Positions 44,039 to 53,206 are shown, counted from the first letter of the stretch. The stretch is DNA of 64,000 bases from G963664115 sp965216035 (GCA_965216035.1 CBDCFM010000016.1:62001-126000), one strand, 5' to 3'. Made by a program: numbers and translations. The notes: a model not told the origin generated them from the letters alone.

Positions 44039-44688
44039 GGGACGCCATTCACATTTTCGCCTGAATCCTCGCTGGACCGCTCCGTTTCAACGCCCAATTC
44101 CTCGAAAACCCGGCCGAGTTCGGAATACGAAGAGAATCGATGCACCTGCAGTCCGAGCGCAGCCCCGGCGACTACGTTTTCTTCCCGGTCATCGATAAAC
44201 AGGACCTCTTCAGGAGGGTGGCCAGTCAACCCAATTGCCTCTTCAAAAATCTTCGGGTCTGGTTTCAAGACTCCGACTTCGTAGGAAAGAATGTGGTGGG
44301 TAAAACAGCCGAAAACGTCATAGTTGCGCCGGATGTGGTCCGCGTGGGCCTCGTTCGTGTTCGAAATCAAAGCCATCGTGTAGCGGCGGGCGAGTCCTGA
44401 TAGAAGCGCAGACGGTAAAATCGGAATCGGATCGAACACATCTGACCACACCTGGCGAAATTCTTCGTAACCCAGTTTCAGTGCCCCATTTCTGCTGAGA
44501 AACTGGTAAAACTCTTCGGTTGATAGCTCTCCCCGCTCATAGCGGCGAATCGAGCCGCTATCCCACAACACGCTGAGGAAGTCTTCGCTGTCGAGCCCGG
44601 ATCGTGAGGCAAGCGCCGATTCGCATGCCGCCATGTCGAAGTCCACGATGACACGGCCAAGATCGAACAAAAGAGCTTCTATTTCCAC
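44035..44688 (-). CDS. HAD-superfamily hydrolase
   Basis: 217-residue HAD phosphatase. Motif I appears as 'EALLFDLGRVIVDFD'; the first Asp is the nucleophile, and the residue two after it is Gly rather than the usual acid catalyst Asp. Motif II is 'ALISNTNEAH', motif III 'KPDPKIFEEAI' and motif IV 'VLFIDDREENV'. This pattern (D-x-G-x-V) is common in the YihX-like subgroup. The start is GTG at 44688. The 250 bases upstream to the hfq-like gene hold no recognised feature. Confidence 0.85.
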   Translation of the reverse strand: MEIEALLFDLGRVIVDFDMAACESALASRSGLDSEDFLSVLWDSGSIRRYERGELSTEEFYQFLSRNGALKLGYEEFRQVWSDVFDPIPILPSALLSGLARRYTMALISNTNEAHADHIRRNYDVFGCFTHHILSYEVGVLKPDPKIFEEAIGLTGHPPEEVLFIDDREENVVAGAALGLQVHRFSSYSELGRVFEELGVETERSSEDSGENVNGVP

Positions 44689-44939
44689 TCTCGAATTCTA
44701 GCATTCATGAACGAGTTAAAATCCCGCAGCCTCGGTCCTTTTCAACTTTCAGCATGGCTGGTGGGTGCACGGTCTTAGCGCAGGGGCCCCCGCCCATAGA
44801 ACATGTGTGCAGAAAAAGATTGCAGGGTAGGGGAGCGGATCACAGAGCGCGTCAACTGAGGAAAATCACGATCTGTTTGAAAGGCCCTGCGAGGGTTCCC
44901 AAGAGTGTGTTTTTTCGCGTGGTTGTATACTGGTGACGT

Positions 44940-45251
44940 ATGGCACGAATCAGTCAGTTCGGTAAAGGAAAAGGCGCCGCAATGCTCACCGGGCGGCGAC
45001 GTCAGACACCTACTGAATCCACCCGCCGGGAATCCGAATACATCGACTGGCTGTCAAAAAACCACATTCCAGTCGTCGTCAAGCTTGTTGATGATGAAGA
45101 AGTGCGCGGCTGGATCGAATACTACGATCGCGACATCGTGCGGCTGACCCGCGACAAAGAAGCGAACCTCTTTATCTATAAAGAGCGTGTCAAATATATC
45201 TACGAAGATCCTGCCAACGGGCACCGACGGCGCCAACCCCGCAACACATAG
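44940..45251 (+). CDS. hfq: Hfq-like Sm-fold RNA-binding protein
   Basis: 103 residues. Residues 33-90 form an Sm domain: 'LSKNHIPVVVKLVDDEEVRG' and 'WIEYYDRDIVRLTRDKEANLFIYKERVKYI'-type strands, where the last strand occupies the place of the Hfq 'YKHAIST' motif. It differs from proteobacterial Hfq by the extra loop 'TRDKEANL', basic flanks at both ends ('GRRRQTP', 'NGHRRRQPRN') and 'YKERVKY' instead of 'YKHA'. It probably acts as an RNA chaperone. Miniature neighbours typical of hfq (miaA, hflX) are absent. Confidence 0.8.
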   Translation: MARISQFGKGKGAAMLTGRRRQTPTESTRRESEYIDWLSKNHIPVVVKLVDDEEVRGWIEYYDRDIVRLTRDKEANLFIYKERVKYIYEDPANGHRRRQPRNT

Positions 45252-45278
45252 GACCCAAAAACCTCTCTCTGGGCGGGT

Positions 45279-46604
45279 TCAATGGTGCCGGATCGCGATG
45301 GGCCTGAATGGCAATCCCTGGGCTGCGTTGCGAATCTTTTCCGAATCGTATGTGATCCCACCGCTACCCTCACCCCCCGTGTCGAGGCAGGCCTCGGCCA
45401 GAGTGTTGCCGTGGGTGCTTGCGACGAACAGACCGCCGTTTATTTCAGTTCCACCGTGCAGCGTGACCGCGTAGTGCGTCCCAGCGGATGGATTCGTGTC
45501 GCACCGCGCGGGATCCAAGACAAAGATCAAACCGTTCCACTTGACGTTTTCGCCCATCGTGAGGGCCCCATCGACGACCAGCTGCCCCCAGCCCGTCGCG
45601 TAGCCGCTGATCACGCAATCGCCCGAAACCACCACAATGACCGGAGACACCGCCGATCCCACGGACCCTGGCGGGCACATGTTCGACGTCGCGTTCGATT
45701 CGATCGCCCGAAACATGGCATTCAAGCCCGATACGGTCATCATGTTTGGATCCATCAAGCCTGAAATATCTTTTACATCCGGGCCCTGGTTGGCACCCGA
45801 GTCACACGGCACTGGAAACGTGGTCCCTCGCCCACAATACTGGCCCGAACGATCCGGGCCTGACGCCACTTCGTTCATAACACTGACGCCTGAGGCATTG
45901 TCAACGACACCTACGCTGTAAATAGATGGCCCGCCGGCCGCATCGTCCCCTTTGATCGCATATCCGCTGGAGCTTGCTTTTCGGAATCCATTGTTAGGAA
46001 CAGGGCCGTCCAGAGTCAGAGCGGCGGGAGGCAACGGAAATTGGCCCTTCTTCAAATCGACTTCAATCAGCATCTCGCTGCTGCCGATCACACCGATCGA
46101 AACGAGTGTAACGACTTCATTGGCGTCGGTGTTCGACGCCGCTCCATCGGCTGCATCGTTTCGGACAAAGACCGTATAGGTGCCGATCGTCGCAGCCCCC
46201 GAGGTCACGGCGACGGTGTCGGCAAAGCGGATATCGTTGGTCAAGCCCGAATTCATAAGCATATCCACATCGAGTGACGTCGACATCAGCGTATCGGTGC
46301 CGTCATAATCCTTCAACACCTCGGTGATACCCTCTGCCAAGGTATCGATCGCATCCACAGCGCTGGCGTTGATCTTGACCTCGACTGCGCTTCGCAGAGC
46401 CTCCCGGGCAGCTTCGATACCGGCTTCGGCAACAAATAGAAGTTGAGTGTTCGTTCGGTAGTTCATCCCGATTTGCATGTCCACGGTCGCAGTTGACAGC
46501 AATGCGCCCCCGACGATCGTCAAAAATGCAAGCAGCATCAGAGACGTGATCAGCGCCATACCACGCTGTGATTTCACCATTCGGTTCTCCATGGGATCTT
46601 TCAT
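45279..46604 (-). CDS. PilX-like minor pilin / pilus assembly protein
   Basis: 441 residues. The N-terminus 'QRGMALITSLMLLAFLTIVG' is the prepilin-like leader and helix of PilX-type minor pilins, followed by 'AEAGIEAAREALRSA', a pattern common in this family. The rest is a secreted beta-rich domain with four to six Cys, rich in Gly, Ser and Asn. PilX genes usually lie with pilV, pilW and pilY1; here the gene stands alone between hfq and lexA, with which it is convergent and divergent respectively. Confidence 0.8.
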   Translation of the reverse strand: MKDPMENRMVKSQRGMALITSLMLLAFLTIVGGALLSTATVDMQIGMNYRTNTQLLFVAEAGIEAAREALRSAVEVKINASAVDAIDTLAEGITEVLKDYDGTDTLMSTSLDVDMLMNSGLTNDIRFADTVAVTSGAATIGTYTVFVRNDAADGAASNTDANEVVTLVSIGVIGSSEMLIEVDLKKGQFPLPPAALTLDGPVPNNGFRKASSSGYAIKGDDAAGGPSIYSVGVVDNASGVSVMNEVASGPDRSGQYCGRGTTFPVPCDSGANQGPDVKDISGLMDPNMMTVSGLNAMFRAIESNATSNMCPPGSVGSAVSPVIVVVSGDCVISGYATGWGQLVVDGALTMGENVKWNGLIFVLDPARCDTNPSAGTHYAVTLHGGTEINGGLFVASTHGNTLAEACLDTGGEGSGGITYDSEKIRNAAQGLPFRPIAIRHH

Positions 46605-46686
46605 GCCTCGACCTTAACTCCCGGACACGACCTTGGCATGGCAATTCAGCTTGACTCTGAGGCCCCGACCTACCAACATATGTCAG

Positions 46687-47304
46687 GTGAAAGGTCTGAC
46701 CACAAGACAGGCCGAAATTCTCAACTTCATAGCGAGCCACACGCGGCGGCTTGGATTCCCCCCATCCGTGCGGGACATTGGCGATCGATTCGGCTTGAAT
46801 CCCGCTACGGTCCACGACCACATCAAAGCGCTGGAGCGCAAAGGCCGCCTTCTCCGACAGCCCAACCGGTCGCGCTCACTGGTTGTGATCAAACCGGAGG
46901 GGCCCACAGAAGAACACCTCACACCGAAGGAAGTGCCGGTCATTGGCCGGGTTGCCGCCGGCGCGCCTATCCTTGCCCAGGAAAACATTGAAGATGTCGT
47001 GCGCCTTCCCTATAGCTGGGCGCCAGAGGGCGCGTTCTTGCTTCAGGTCGAAGGCGAAAGCATGCAGGATGCCCATATCCTCAACGGAGACTACGTCCTT
47101 GTGCGCCCCGCTAAGACTGCGTCGAATGGCGAGATCGTCGTCGCAATGATCGAAGATGAAGCTACCGTCAAGCGCTTCTATCGAACACACGACAGGGTGG
47201 AGTTGCGCGCGGAGAACGTGGCGTACCCGCCCATCGAAATTCGGGAGTCGGATGCGACCGGGTTCGGAATCATTGGAAAAGTGATCGGCGTCTTCCGAGT
47301 GTGA
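46687..47304 (+). CDS. lexA: LexA repressor
   Basis: SOS-response repressor that cleaves itself when RecA filaments form. The GTG at 46687 gives 205 residues and aligns exactly with E. coli LexA ('VKGLTTRQAEIL'). An in-frame ATG at 46633 would add 18 residues. The winged-helix domain occupies 1-65. The cleavage site is Ala91-Gly92 in 'GRVAAGAPI', with catalytic Ser125 ('VEGESMQDAHI') and Lys162 ('EATVKRFYR'). The 80-base gap to the divergent pilX-like gene should hold its operator, but no known SOS box was recognised. Confidence 0.95.
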   Translation: MKGLTTRQAEILNFIASHTRRLGFPPSVRDIGDRFGLNPATVHDHIKALERKGRLLRQPNRSRSLVVIKPEGPTEEHLTPKEVPVIGRVAAGAPILAQENIEDVVRLPYSWAPEGAFLLQVEGESMQDAHILNGDYVLVRPAKTASNGEIVVAMIEDEATVKRFYRTHDRVELRAENVAYPPIEIRESDATGFGIIGKVIGVFRV

Positions 47305-47486
47305 CGCATTCGGGGACAGAGACCTCATGCCTGATGGGGGTGAAGTCGGTTAGTTGGGGCGGTCGGAAATCCGGCCTCGGCTCCTGAATGTCCCTCCTGA
47401 ATTGCAATGGACGTGGCCGAAGCAAGAAATAGATTACGCTGCGTCTTTTCGCCTTGGCGTCCACAGCCCCCAGGGCACGCCCGGGC

Positions 47487-47811
47487 CTACCCGTTCGATC
47501 GCAGCAGGACGTATACGGCGCCCCCTCCCCCGTCAATCCGCCGCGCGGAGGTAAAAGCGATGATGGAGCGTGCCAGCCTGCGGTGACTGAGCCACTGCTC
47601 GACCTTCTCCTTGATCAACGGACGCTTATCCTGGGAGTGAAGCCCCCGGCCGTGGACGACACGCACACATCGATAGCCTGATCGAACCGAAGCCTCAATG
47701 AAAGCATCCAACGCTCGGCGTGCCTGATTCAGCGTGAGGCCGTGGAAATCCACATGGGCCTGTATTGCGAATCGGCCCGCACGAAGGCCATCAAGGTAGA
47801 GGCGGCCTAGG
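47487..47811 (-). pseudogene. Smr-domain protein, 3' part, cut off by IS insertion
   Basis: Encodes the C-terminal Smr domain: 'AIQAHVDFHGLTLNQARRAL', 'RVVHGRGLHSQDKRPLIKEK' and 'GGGGAVYVLL'. Smr domains nick or bind nucleic acids. The frame continues in the IS left end for about 33 codons, which is not native sequence. The upstream part of the gene lies beyond the IS at 48844-49190. Joining the parts with one copy of the CCTAGG target duplication restores the frame exactly (...HPLG-RLYLDG...). Confidence 0.85.
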
Positions 47812-48843
47812 TGTGAATTCTGTGAAGGTTGTTCACACGGGCTAAATCCGAGAAGCTGATTGGGACCTAAACCGATCAGCCCAAGGAGAGAGCCCGTATG
47901 AACCTTCACAAGAATGCAAGAACCTGCCCGAAGAGTCGAGCATTGATGGCGATCCGAGTGATTGAAGAGCGCGCTTCGGTATCTTCAGTAGCCGAGCAAT
48001 TTGGAGTCAGTCGGAGCACGGTATACAAATGGGTCCGACGGTACCGCGATTGGGGCGAAGCGGGTTTAAACGACTTATCGAGCGAACCTCGGATGTTACA
48101 CCATCGGATGGGCAAGGACGGGGTGGATCTAATCGTGGAGATGCGAACCCAATACCGAATGACAGCGCTTCGGATTGCGAATCAGCTCAAGCTGCCACGA
48201 TCCACAGTCGCGGGGGTGCTGCAACGACAAGGCCTGTCCCAGTTGAAGAATCTGGACCCACCCGAACCGGTGGTGCGATACGAACATGATGGGCCGGGAG
48301 AGATGTTGCATTTGGATATCAAGAAGTTAGGGCGATTCTGGCGGCCGGGTCACCGCGTCACCGACAACCCACGACAGGATTCCGAAGGTGCGGGTTGGGA
48401 GTACGTCCACGTTTGCGTGGACGACTATTCCCGCCTCGCCTATGCGGAGGTCTTAGCTGACGAACGCCAACACAGTGCGGTCGCGTTCCTGGATCGCGCC
48501 ATCCGATGGTTCGCCCGGTTCGGTATTACCGTCCAGCGCGTACTCACCGATAACGGCTCCTGCTATCGTGCCAAAACATTCTTGAAACGATGTCACGAAC
48601 TCAACATTCGTAAACGATTCACTCGCCCGTACCGGCCTCAAACCAACGGCAAAGCGGAACGATTCATCCAGACGCTGCTGCGCGAGTGGGCCTACTTCCG
48701 AGTCTACAGGACCTCGAACGAACGATCCGACGTGTTACCGATCTACCTCACCCACTACAATGAGCATCGACTACACGGCCGCATCCAATACAAACCACCG
48801 ATTTCTCGGTTGCCTGGTGTTTACAACGTTGCTGGAATTCACA
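47812..48843 (+). mobile_element. IS481-family insertion sequence, 1032 bp
   Basis: The element begins TGTGAATTC at 47812 and ends GAATTCACA at 48843. The inverted ends match at about 20 of 27 positions (TGTGAATTC, then GTTGT and ACAC blocks). It is flanked on both sides by CCTAGG (47806-47811 and 48844-48849), a 6-base target duplication. One transposase gene fills it. The insertion splits an smr gene. Confidence 0.9.
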
Positions 48844-48848
48844 CCTAG
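47898..48848 (+). CDS. IS481-family DDE transposase
   Basis: 316 residues. An N-terminal helix-turn-helix ('SVAEQFGVSRSTVYKWVRRY') is followed by an rve/DDE integrase core. The acidic residues lie in 'MLHLDIKKLGRF', 'VLTDNGSCYR' and 'GKAERFIQTLLREW', so the catalytic triad is complete and the element may be active. The stop codon TAG is formed by the CCTAGG target duplication just outside the IS end. Another insertion site could therefore change the C-terminus. Confidence 0.93.
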   Translation: MNLHKNARTCPKSRALMAIRVIEERASVSSVAEQFGVSRSTVYKWVRRYRDWGEAGLNDLSSEPRMLHHRMGKDGVDLIVEMRTQYRMTALRIANQLKLPRSTVAGVLQRQGLSQLKNLDPPEPVVRYEHDGPGEMLHLDIKKLGRFWRPGHRVTDNPRQDSEGAGWEYVHVCVDDYSRLAYAEVLADERQHSAVAFLDRAIRWFARFGITVQRVLTDNGSCYRAKTFLKRCHELNIRKRFTRPYRPQTNGKAERFIQTLLREWAYFRVYRTSNERSDVLPIYLTHYNEHRLHGRIQYKPPISRLPGVYNVAGIHT

Positions 48849-49190
48849 GGGGTGCGCGACGTGCTCTACGTATTCGCATGTGTGCTCGGTTTCAACCCGG
48901 CCATTTCGGCAGAATTCTTCTAGCGCCCTCAACGCTTCTTCTTCGTCGCGGTTCGATCGAATTGCGATAGGTTCCGGCATTCGTGCCGGTCCTTCGTTTC
49001 CCTCCAGGGGGCGGACGTCATGCATCGAGGCTTCGAATATTTCTGAATCTGACGGACCGGGTGAAAGGTCTACAATCGGTCGTTCTGCGCCAGCTCGGGC
49101 AGCCTCGCTGTTCATCGGTATCTCAGCGTCGGTCAGACGGATCCGTCCCTGTTTGACCCACTCTTCTAAAATAGTAAAAGGACGGTGCAT
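48844..49190 (-). pseudogene. Smr-domain protein, 5' part, upstream of IS
   Basis: Encodes the N-terminal region of the interrupted Smr protein, from an ATG at 49190 ('MHRPFTILEEWV') through 'SEIFEASMHDVRPLEGNEG' to 'EYVEHVAHPLG', where the IS begins. The middle stretch matches the 'D-x-x-F-x-x-A-M-x-x-V-x-P-L' pattern of Smr family N-termini. The open frame extends upstream into the repeat at 49231-49393, which is unlikely to be native coding sequence. Confidence 0.75.
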
Positions 49191-49230
49191 TTCGACTCGC
49201 TGGCCGGGAGTCCGAGCAGGCCCTCTAATG

Positions 49231-49393
49231 GGATGCAGAAAAAGCCATCCATGACTTTTTCCGCAACGCCATCCGAGAAGTGTGATGCTCGCACGGCTCA
49301 CATTTTCAATGGCTTACAGCCATGAAAAATGGTGGCACATTCTGTGCCGCATAGCAGACTGCCGAAAATCCAGCGTTTTCTCCCCAGCCTGCT
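49231..49393 (-). repeat. Repeat element, family 1, copy B
   Basis: A 163-base element lies between nadE and smr in the opposite orientation to the copy at 9619-9785. On the minus strand it starts TAGCAGGCTGGGGA and retains the same three hairpins. In the first stem a C-G pair of copy A is replaced by G-T, so pairing is kept despite sequence change. The starting TAG coincides with the nadE stop codon at 49392-49394. Confidence 0.8.
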
Positions 49394-51128
49394 ATTGACC
49401 GAATCGGTTCGTGATCGGCATGCGCCGATCCCGCCCAAAGGCGCGCGGCGTGATCTTCACACCCGGCGCCGCCTGACGGCGCTTATATTCGCTGAAATCC
49501 ACAAGGCTCACAACATGACGGACGGTATCAGGATCAAATCCCATTTCGATCATCTCATCCACGCTGTGATCATTCTCAACATACGCCTGGAGAATCGGAT
49601 CCAGCTGATCGTAGGGCGGCAATGAGTCGGTGTCCTTCTGATCTGGACGCAGCTCAGCCGAAGGCGGTTTCTCAATGATGACCAGAGGTATGCGTTCCCT
49701 TCCCGCGACACGATTGCAGTAGTGGGACAGTCTGAAGACCATCGTCTTGGGGACATCTTTAAGAACGGAGAAGCCACCCGCCATATCACCGTAGAGCGTA
49801 CAGTAACCTACGCTGACCTCACTCTTGTTGCCTGTACTGAGCACCAGCCATCCGAACTTGTTCGACAAGGCCATCACCAGATTGCCACGAATCCGAGCCT
49901 GGAGATTTTCTTCCGTAACGTCGGGATCGCGGCCTTTGAAAGATGGCCCCAAAATGGACTCGTACGCGTCCATAGCCTCGGAGATGGAAATCGTCATCAG
50001 CTCGATACCCAGGCTCCGGCCAAGTGCTTTCGAGTCTTCGACACTGCCTTTGGAAGAAAACTTCGAAGGCATGCTCACGCCGACGACGTTCGAGTTCCCG
50101 AGGGCGTCGACTGCCACGGTTGCCGTCAGTGCCGAATCAATTCCACCGCTCAGTCCGATGACAACCGTGTTGAACTTGTTCTTACAGACATAGTCCCGGG
50201 TACCGATGACAAGCGCTCCATAGACCTCGGCATCCTCGCCCAGGGGCTCTCGGAGTTCCACTTCGGGCAGAGGTTTCCTTCTCTCACCTGGCGCGGGAAC
50301 AGACACCATAGTGCTTCGGTCAGAACCGGAACCCTGCCGATGCCGCGGATCTTTGAGGCGGCCGCGGCAGACAGCCTCCATGTCCAGATCGACGACGACC
50401 AATTCTTCCTCAAATTGGGCGCCGCGTGCGACTATGCTGCCGTTATCATCGAACACCAGACTGTCCCCATCAAAAACGAGTTCGTCCTGCCCACCCACCA
50501 TATTATTGTAGGCCACGACAGCCGTATTCTCGCTGGCGCGGGTTGCGAGCATACGCTCGCGGCAATGCCGTTTACCCGCGTGGTAGGGAGACGACGAAAT
50601 ATTGATAAGCATCTCGGCCCCCCCGCCCATCGCCTGTTGGGCAACCGGACCATCGGAATACCAGATGTCCTCACAGATGCTGAGACCGACGCGGACGTCA
50701 CCGATTTTGATCAACGTCGACCGCTTCCCGACCTGAAAGTAGCGGACTTCGTCGAAGACGCCGTAATTAGGAAGGCAGATTTTGTGGTAAACGCCTGCCG
50801 TTTGACCGTCCTTCAGGATAGCGGCAGCGTTGTAGATGCCGTCCTGCCGGTCCACAAATCCCACGACGGCGGTGATGCCGCTGACGGCGGCGGCCATTTC
50901 TTTGAGAATCTCAAGATTACGTTCGATAAACCGGGGCTTAAGAAGCAGATCTTCCGGGGGATAGCCAGTGAGGGCAAGTTCGGGAAACGTTACGAGGTCG
51001 GCCTCCAGATCCCGCGCCTGTCCGATCCAGTCGAGGATCTTAGCTCGGTTCCCTTCCAGATCACCGACGACGGCATTGATCTGCGCCATCGCCAGCCTCA
51101 GATTCAACCCTCCGGCCATGCTCGTCAT
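49392..51128 (-). CDS. nadE: Glutamine-dependent NAD+ synthetase
   Basis: Final step of NAD synthesis, amidating nicotinate adenine dinucleotide. The 578 residues contain a nitrilase-type glutaminase domain (1-270) with Glu in 'VTFPELALTGYPPEDLL', Lys in 'VYHKICLPNYG' and Cys in 'GLSICEDIW'. The ATP-pyrophosphatase synthetase domain (about 300-578) has 'VIGLSGGIDSALTA' and 'LLSTGNKSE'-type ('LVLSTGNKSEVSVGY') motifs. The stop codon lies in a family-1 repeat end. It complements the pncB/pncA salvage genes elsewhere in the window. Confidence 0.97.
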   Translation of the reverse strand: MTSMAGGLNLRLAMAQINAVVGDLEGNRAKILDWIGQARDLEADLVTFPELALTGYPPEDLLLKPRFIERNLEILKEMAAAVSGITAVVGFVDRQDGIYNAAAILKDGQTAGVYHKICLPNYGVFDEVRYFQVGKRSTLIKIGDVRVGLSICEDIWYSDGPVAQQAMGGGAEMLINISSSPYHAGKRHCRERMLATRASENTAVVAYNNMVGGQDELVFDGDSLVFDDNGSIVARGAQFEEELVVVDLDMEAVCRGRLKDPRHRQGSGSDRSTMVSVPAPGERRKPLPEVELREPLGEDAEVYGALVIGTRDYVCKNKFNTVVIGLSGGIDSALTATVAVDALGNSNVVGVSMPSKFSSKGSVEDSKALGRSLGIELMTISISEAMDAYESILGPSFKGRDPDVTEENLQARIRGNLVMALSNKFGWLVLSTGNKSEVSVGYCTLYGDMAGGFSVLKDVPKTMVFRLSHYCNRVAGRERIPLVIIEKPPSAELRPDQKDTDSLPPYDQLDPILQAYVENDHSVDEMIEMGFDPDTVRHVVSLVDFSEYKRRQAAPGVKITPRAFGRDRRMPITNRFGQ

Positions 51129-51202
51129 CGTAACACGCAGGGAGAATCAAACGCCGCGCTCCGGAAGGTGCCGACAACGGGGTTGGCATTGTGGGAAATC
51201 CG

Positions 51203-52966
51203 TCATGTGTCTTCGGAACCATCGTCCGACTCGCTGAATCCGTAGACTCGCATGACGTCTGAAAGGCCCACGATGCCCTCGAGTCGACGCGCATCCAGAC
51301 GGCTCACCACCGGAAGCACATTCACTCCGGCCTGGCCCATACGCTCGAGGGCGAGATCCAGGACATGGTCGGCGTGGAGATGGGCTCCGGGCTTCACATG
51401 GGCGGCCTCAACCAGCGTCTCACCCGAAGCCCCGAGCAATGCGTCCAACGTCACCATTCCCACGAGTCCCCGCTTGTCGACGACAGGCCAAGCGTCGAAC
51501 GGACTGTTTCGAATTCGCGATCGCGCTTCGTCGAGTGTCAGGTCGGCATCCAGAACGACTTTCGGCACGCGCATAGCACGACGGACACGCAAACGCCCCT
51601 GGCGATGCTGTATCGCTGCTGCCGGCAAATGAATCCCGTCCTGTTCGGCGAGCGCTTCGTAGACTGGCTTTCGCTGATACCGTCGTGAAATGAAGTAGCT
51701 GATCATGTTTGAGACCATCAGCGGCACGATGATCGAATAGTCACGCGTCAACTCGAAGATCATGATCACTGATGTAAAGGGCACACGAATGATGCCGGCA
51801 AATGTGGCGCCCATCCCGACCAGAGCGTAGGCCCCGGAACTTCCGGTAAACGCAGGCAACAACCAGTTGGCTGCGCTTCCAACGGTGCCTCCCACCATGG
51901 CCCCAATGAACAGGCTGGGACCGAAAATGCCGCCGGCATTGCCGGAACCGTAACAAGTGGCCGTGGCTATCAGCTTGAGCACCACGAGCAATGCCATAAA
52001 CCATATCGTCATCGTTCCGTTCAAAGCGTCTCCGACCCGGTCATAACCCACACCCAGGACGTCGGGAACAAAGAACCCCAGCAGTCCCACGGTCAACCCG
52101 CCTGCAACCGGCTGGAACCATCGCGTACGCTCGGGCATATCCAGGAACCACTGACGGATTTTGAGCAGCAAGCGGACAAAAAAAACGGACACGAATCCCC
52201 CGATGACGCCGAGGATTGCGTAGAAGGCGAGTTCTGAAAAGTGAACCAGTTCGTAGGCGGGCACATTGAAGAGCACCTGATCCCCCAACATGAGGTTCAT
52301 CACCATCCATGCGGTCGCAGTGCTCAATACTACCGAACCCAGTAGAGGGGCGTGGAGATTCCCGACCACCTCTTCCAGAGCGAAGAGAACCGCCGCGATC
52401 GGAGTATTGAAAGCCGCCGCCAGCGCCGCCGACGCGCCGACCGGAATCAGGGCTTCGATCTTCTGGCGCTTCAGACCCAGGGCCCGGCCCATGACCGACG
52501 CGATCCCGGATCCGACCATAACCGATGGGCCTTCGCGGCCGAGCGCCACACCGCTGGCCAGAGACCCGACCGAAAGCCAGAATTTTCCGAGAACGGTCCG
52601 CAGTGTGATCCGGCCGCCATGTACGGCAAGCGCGACTTTCGTCTGTGGAATTCCACTGCCTCGGGCGTCGGGGAAATAGCGATAGATTAGGAAGCCGGTC
52701 AGCAGCGACCCGATGGCGGGAACCAGAAGTCGCCGAAACTGAAACTCCGGACCGATGGGATACATCCGGGCGCCCAGACTCTCAGTGAGCACGATGAACG
52801 CCACCGTCGTCAGACCCACGACCGCGCCGATCACGAGCGTCAGGATCATAAACAGCTGGTCCTCGCGATGGCGAATCTGGATCGCTAGCTTTCGGAGCTG
52901 GAGTCGCAGCACGTCCCGGTCGTTCCACCAGCCGTCGATTCTCTTGATCGCATCAGAAAGCTGCAT
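51203..52966 (-). CDS. CLC-family chloride channel/antiporter with CBS domains
   Basis: 587 residues. The CLC core (about 40-430) has the three chloride-site motifs 'ARGSGIPQTKVAL', 'GREGPSVMVGSG' (gating Glu) and 'GGIFGPSLFIGA'. Two C-terminal CBS domains (about 450-575, 'DAWPVVDKRGLVGMVTLDAL', 'VNVLPVVSRLDARRLEGIVG') suggest nucleotide regulation. The start is the ATG at 52966; three codons upstream is a TTG. Confidence 0.93.
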   Translation of the reverse strand: MQLSDAIKRIDGWWNDRDVLRLQLRKLAIQIRHREDQLFMILTLVIGAVVGLTTVAFIVLTESLGARMYPIGPEFQFRRLLVPAIGSLLTGFLIYRYFPDARGSGIPQTKVALAVHGGRITLRTVLGKFWLSVGSLASGVALGREGPSVMVGSGIASVMGRALGLKRQKIEALIPVGASAALAAAFNTPIAAVLFALEEVVGNLHAPLLGSVVLSTATAWMVMNLMLGDQVLFNVPAYELVHFSELAFYAILGVIGGFVSVFFVRLLLKIRQWFLDMPERTRWFQPVAGGLTVGLLGFFVPDVLGVGYDRVGDALNGTMTIWFMALLVVLKLIATATCYGSGNAGGIFGPSLFIGAMVGGTVGSAANWLLPAFTGSSGAYALVGMGATFAGIIRVPFTSVIMIFELTRDYSIIVPLMVSNMISYFISRRYQRKPVYEALAEQDGIHLPAAAIQHRQGRLRVRRAMRVPKVVLDADLTLDEARSRIRNSPFDAWPVVDKRGLVGMVTLDALLGASGETLVEAAHVKPGAHLHADHVLDLALERMGQAGVNVLPVVSRLDARRLEGIVGLSDVMRVYGFSESDDGSEDT

Positions 52967-53002
52967 GTTTTTCAAAGACTTAGGCGGGAATCCCGGAGAA
53001 TT

Positions 53003-53066
53003 GGGGTCAGAGCGCTAGGTCCCCCATTTCTTAAGGGCATAGGTGGGGACATTGGGCCCTGACCCC
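53003..53066. repeat. Nested inverted repeat (GGGGTCAG/CTGACCCC)
   Basis: GGGGTCAG at 53003-53010 pairs with CTGACCCC at 53059-53066. Inside, GTCCCC at 53019-53024 pairs with GGGGAC at 53045-53050. The outer ends resemble the 16038-16107 repeat. This looks like a REP-type element in the gap after the CLC gene. Confidence 0.5.
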
Positions 53067-53206
53067 CATTTCCTACGCTTTTGATTGCGCTCGGAGGAAC
53101 CTGAATCCGCAAGACGTAAAAGGGTTTTCGCGCCGAAAGAAGTCAGAAATCCTCACACGGTGTCACGATTACAAACGTCAATCGTTTGCACAGGGAGACC
53201 GGGATC

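Noticed and set aside
44926..44931. TATACT as a -10 box for the hfq-like gene
   Set aside because: No -35 element at a suitable spacing, and the start would leave almost no leader.
49722..51245. 507-codon open frame opposite nadE
   Set aside because: Antisense to a clearly conserved enzyme with no recognisable domain.
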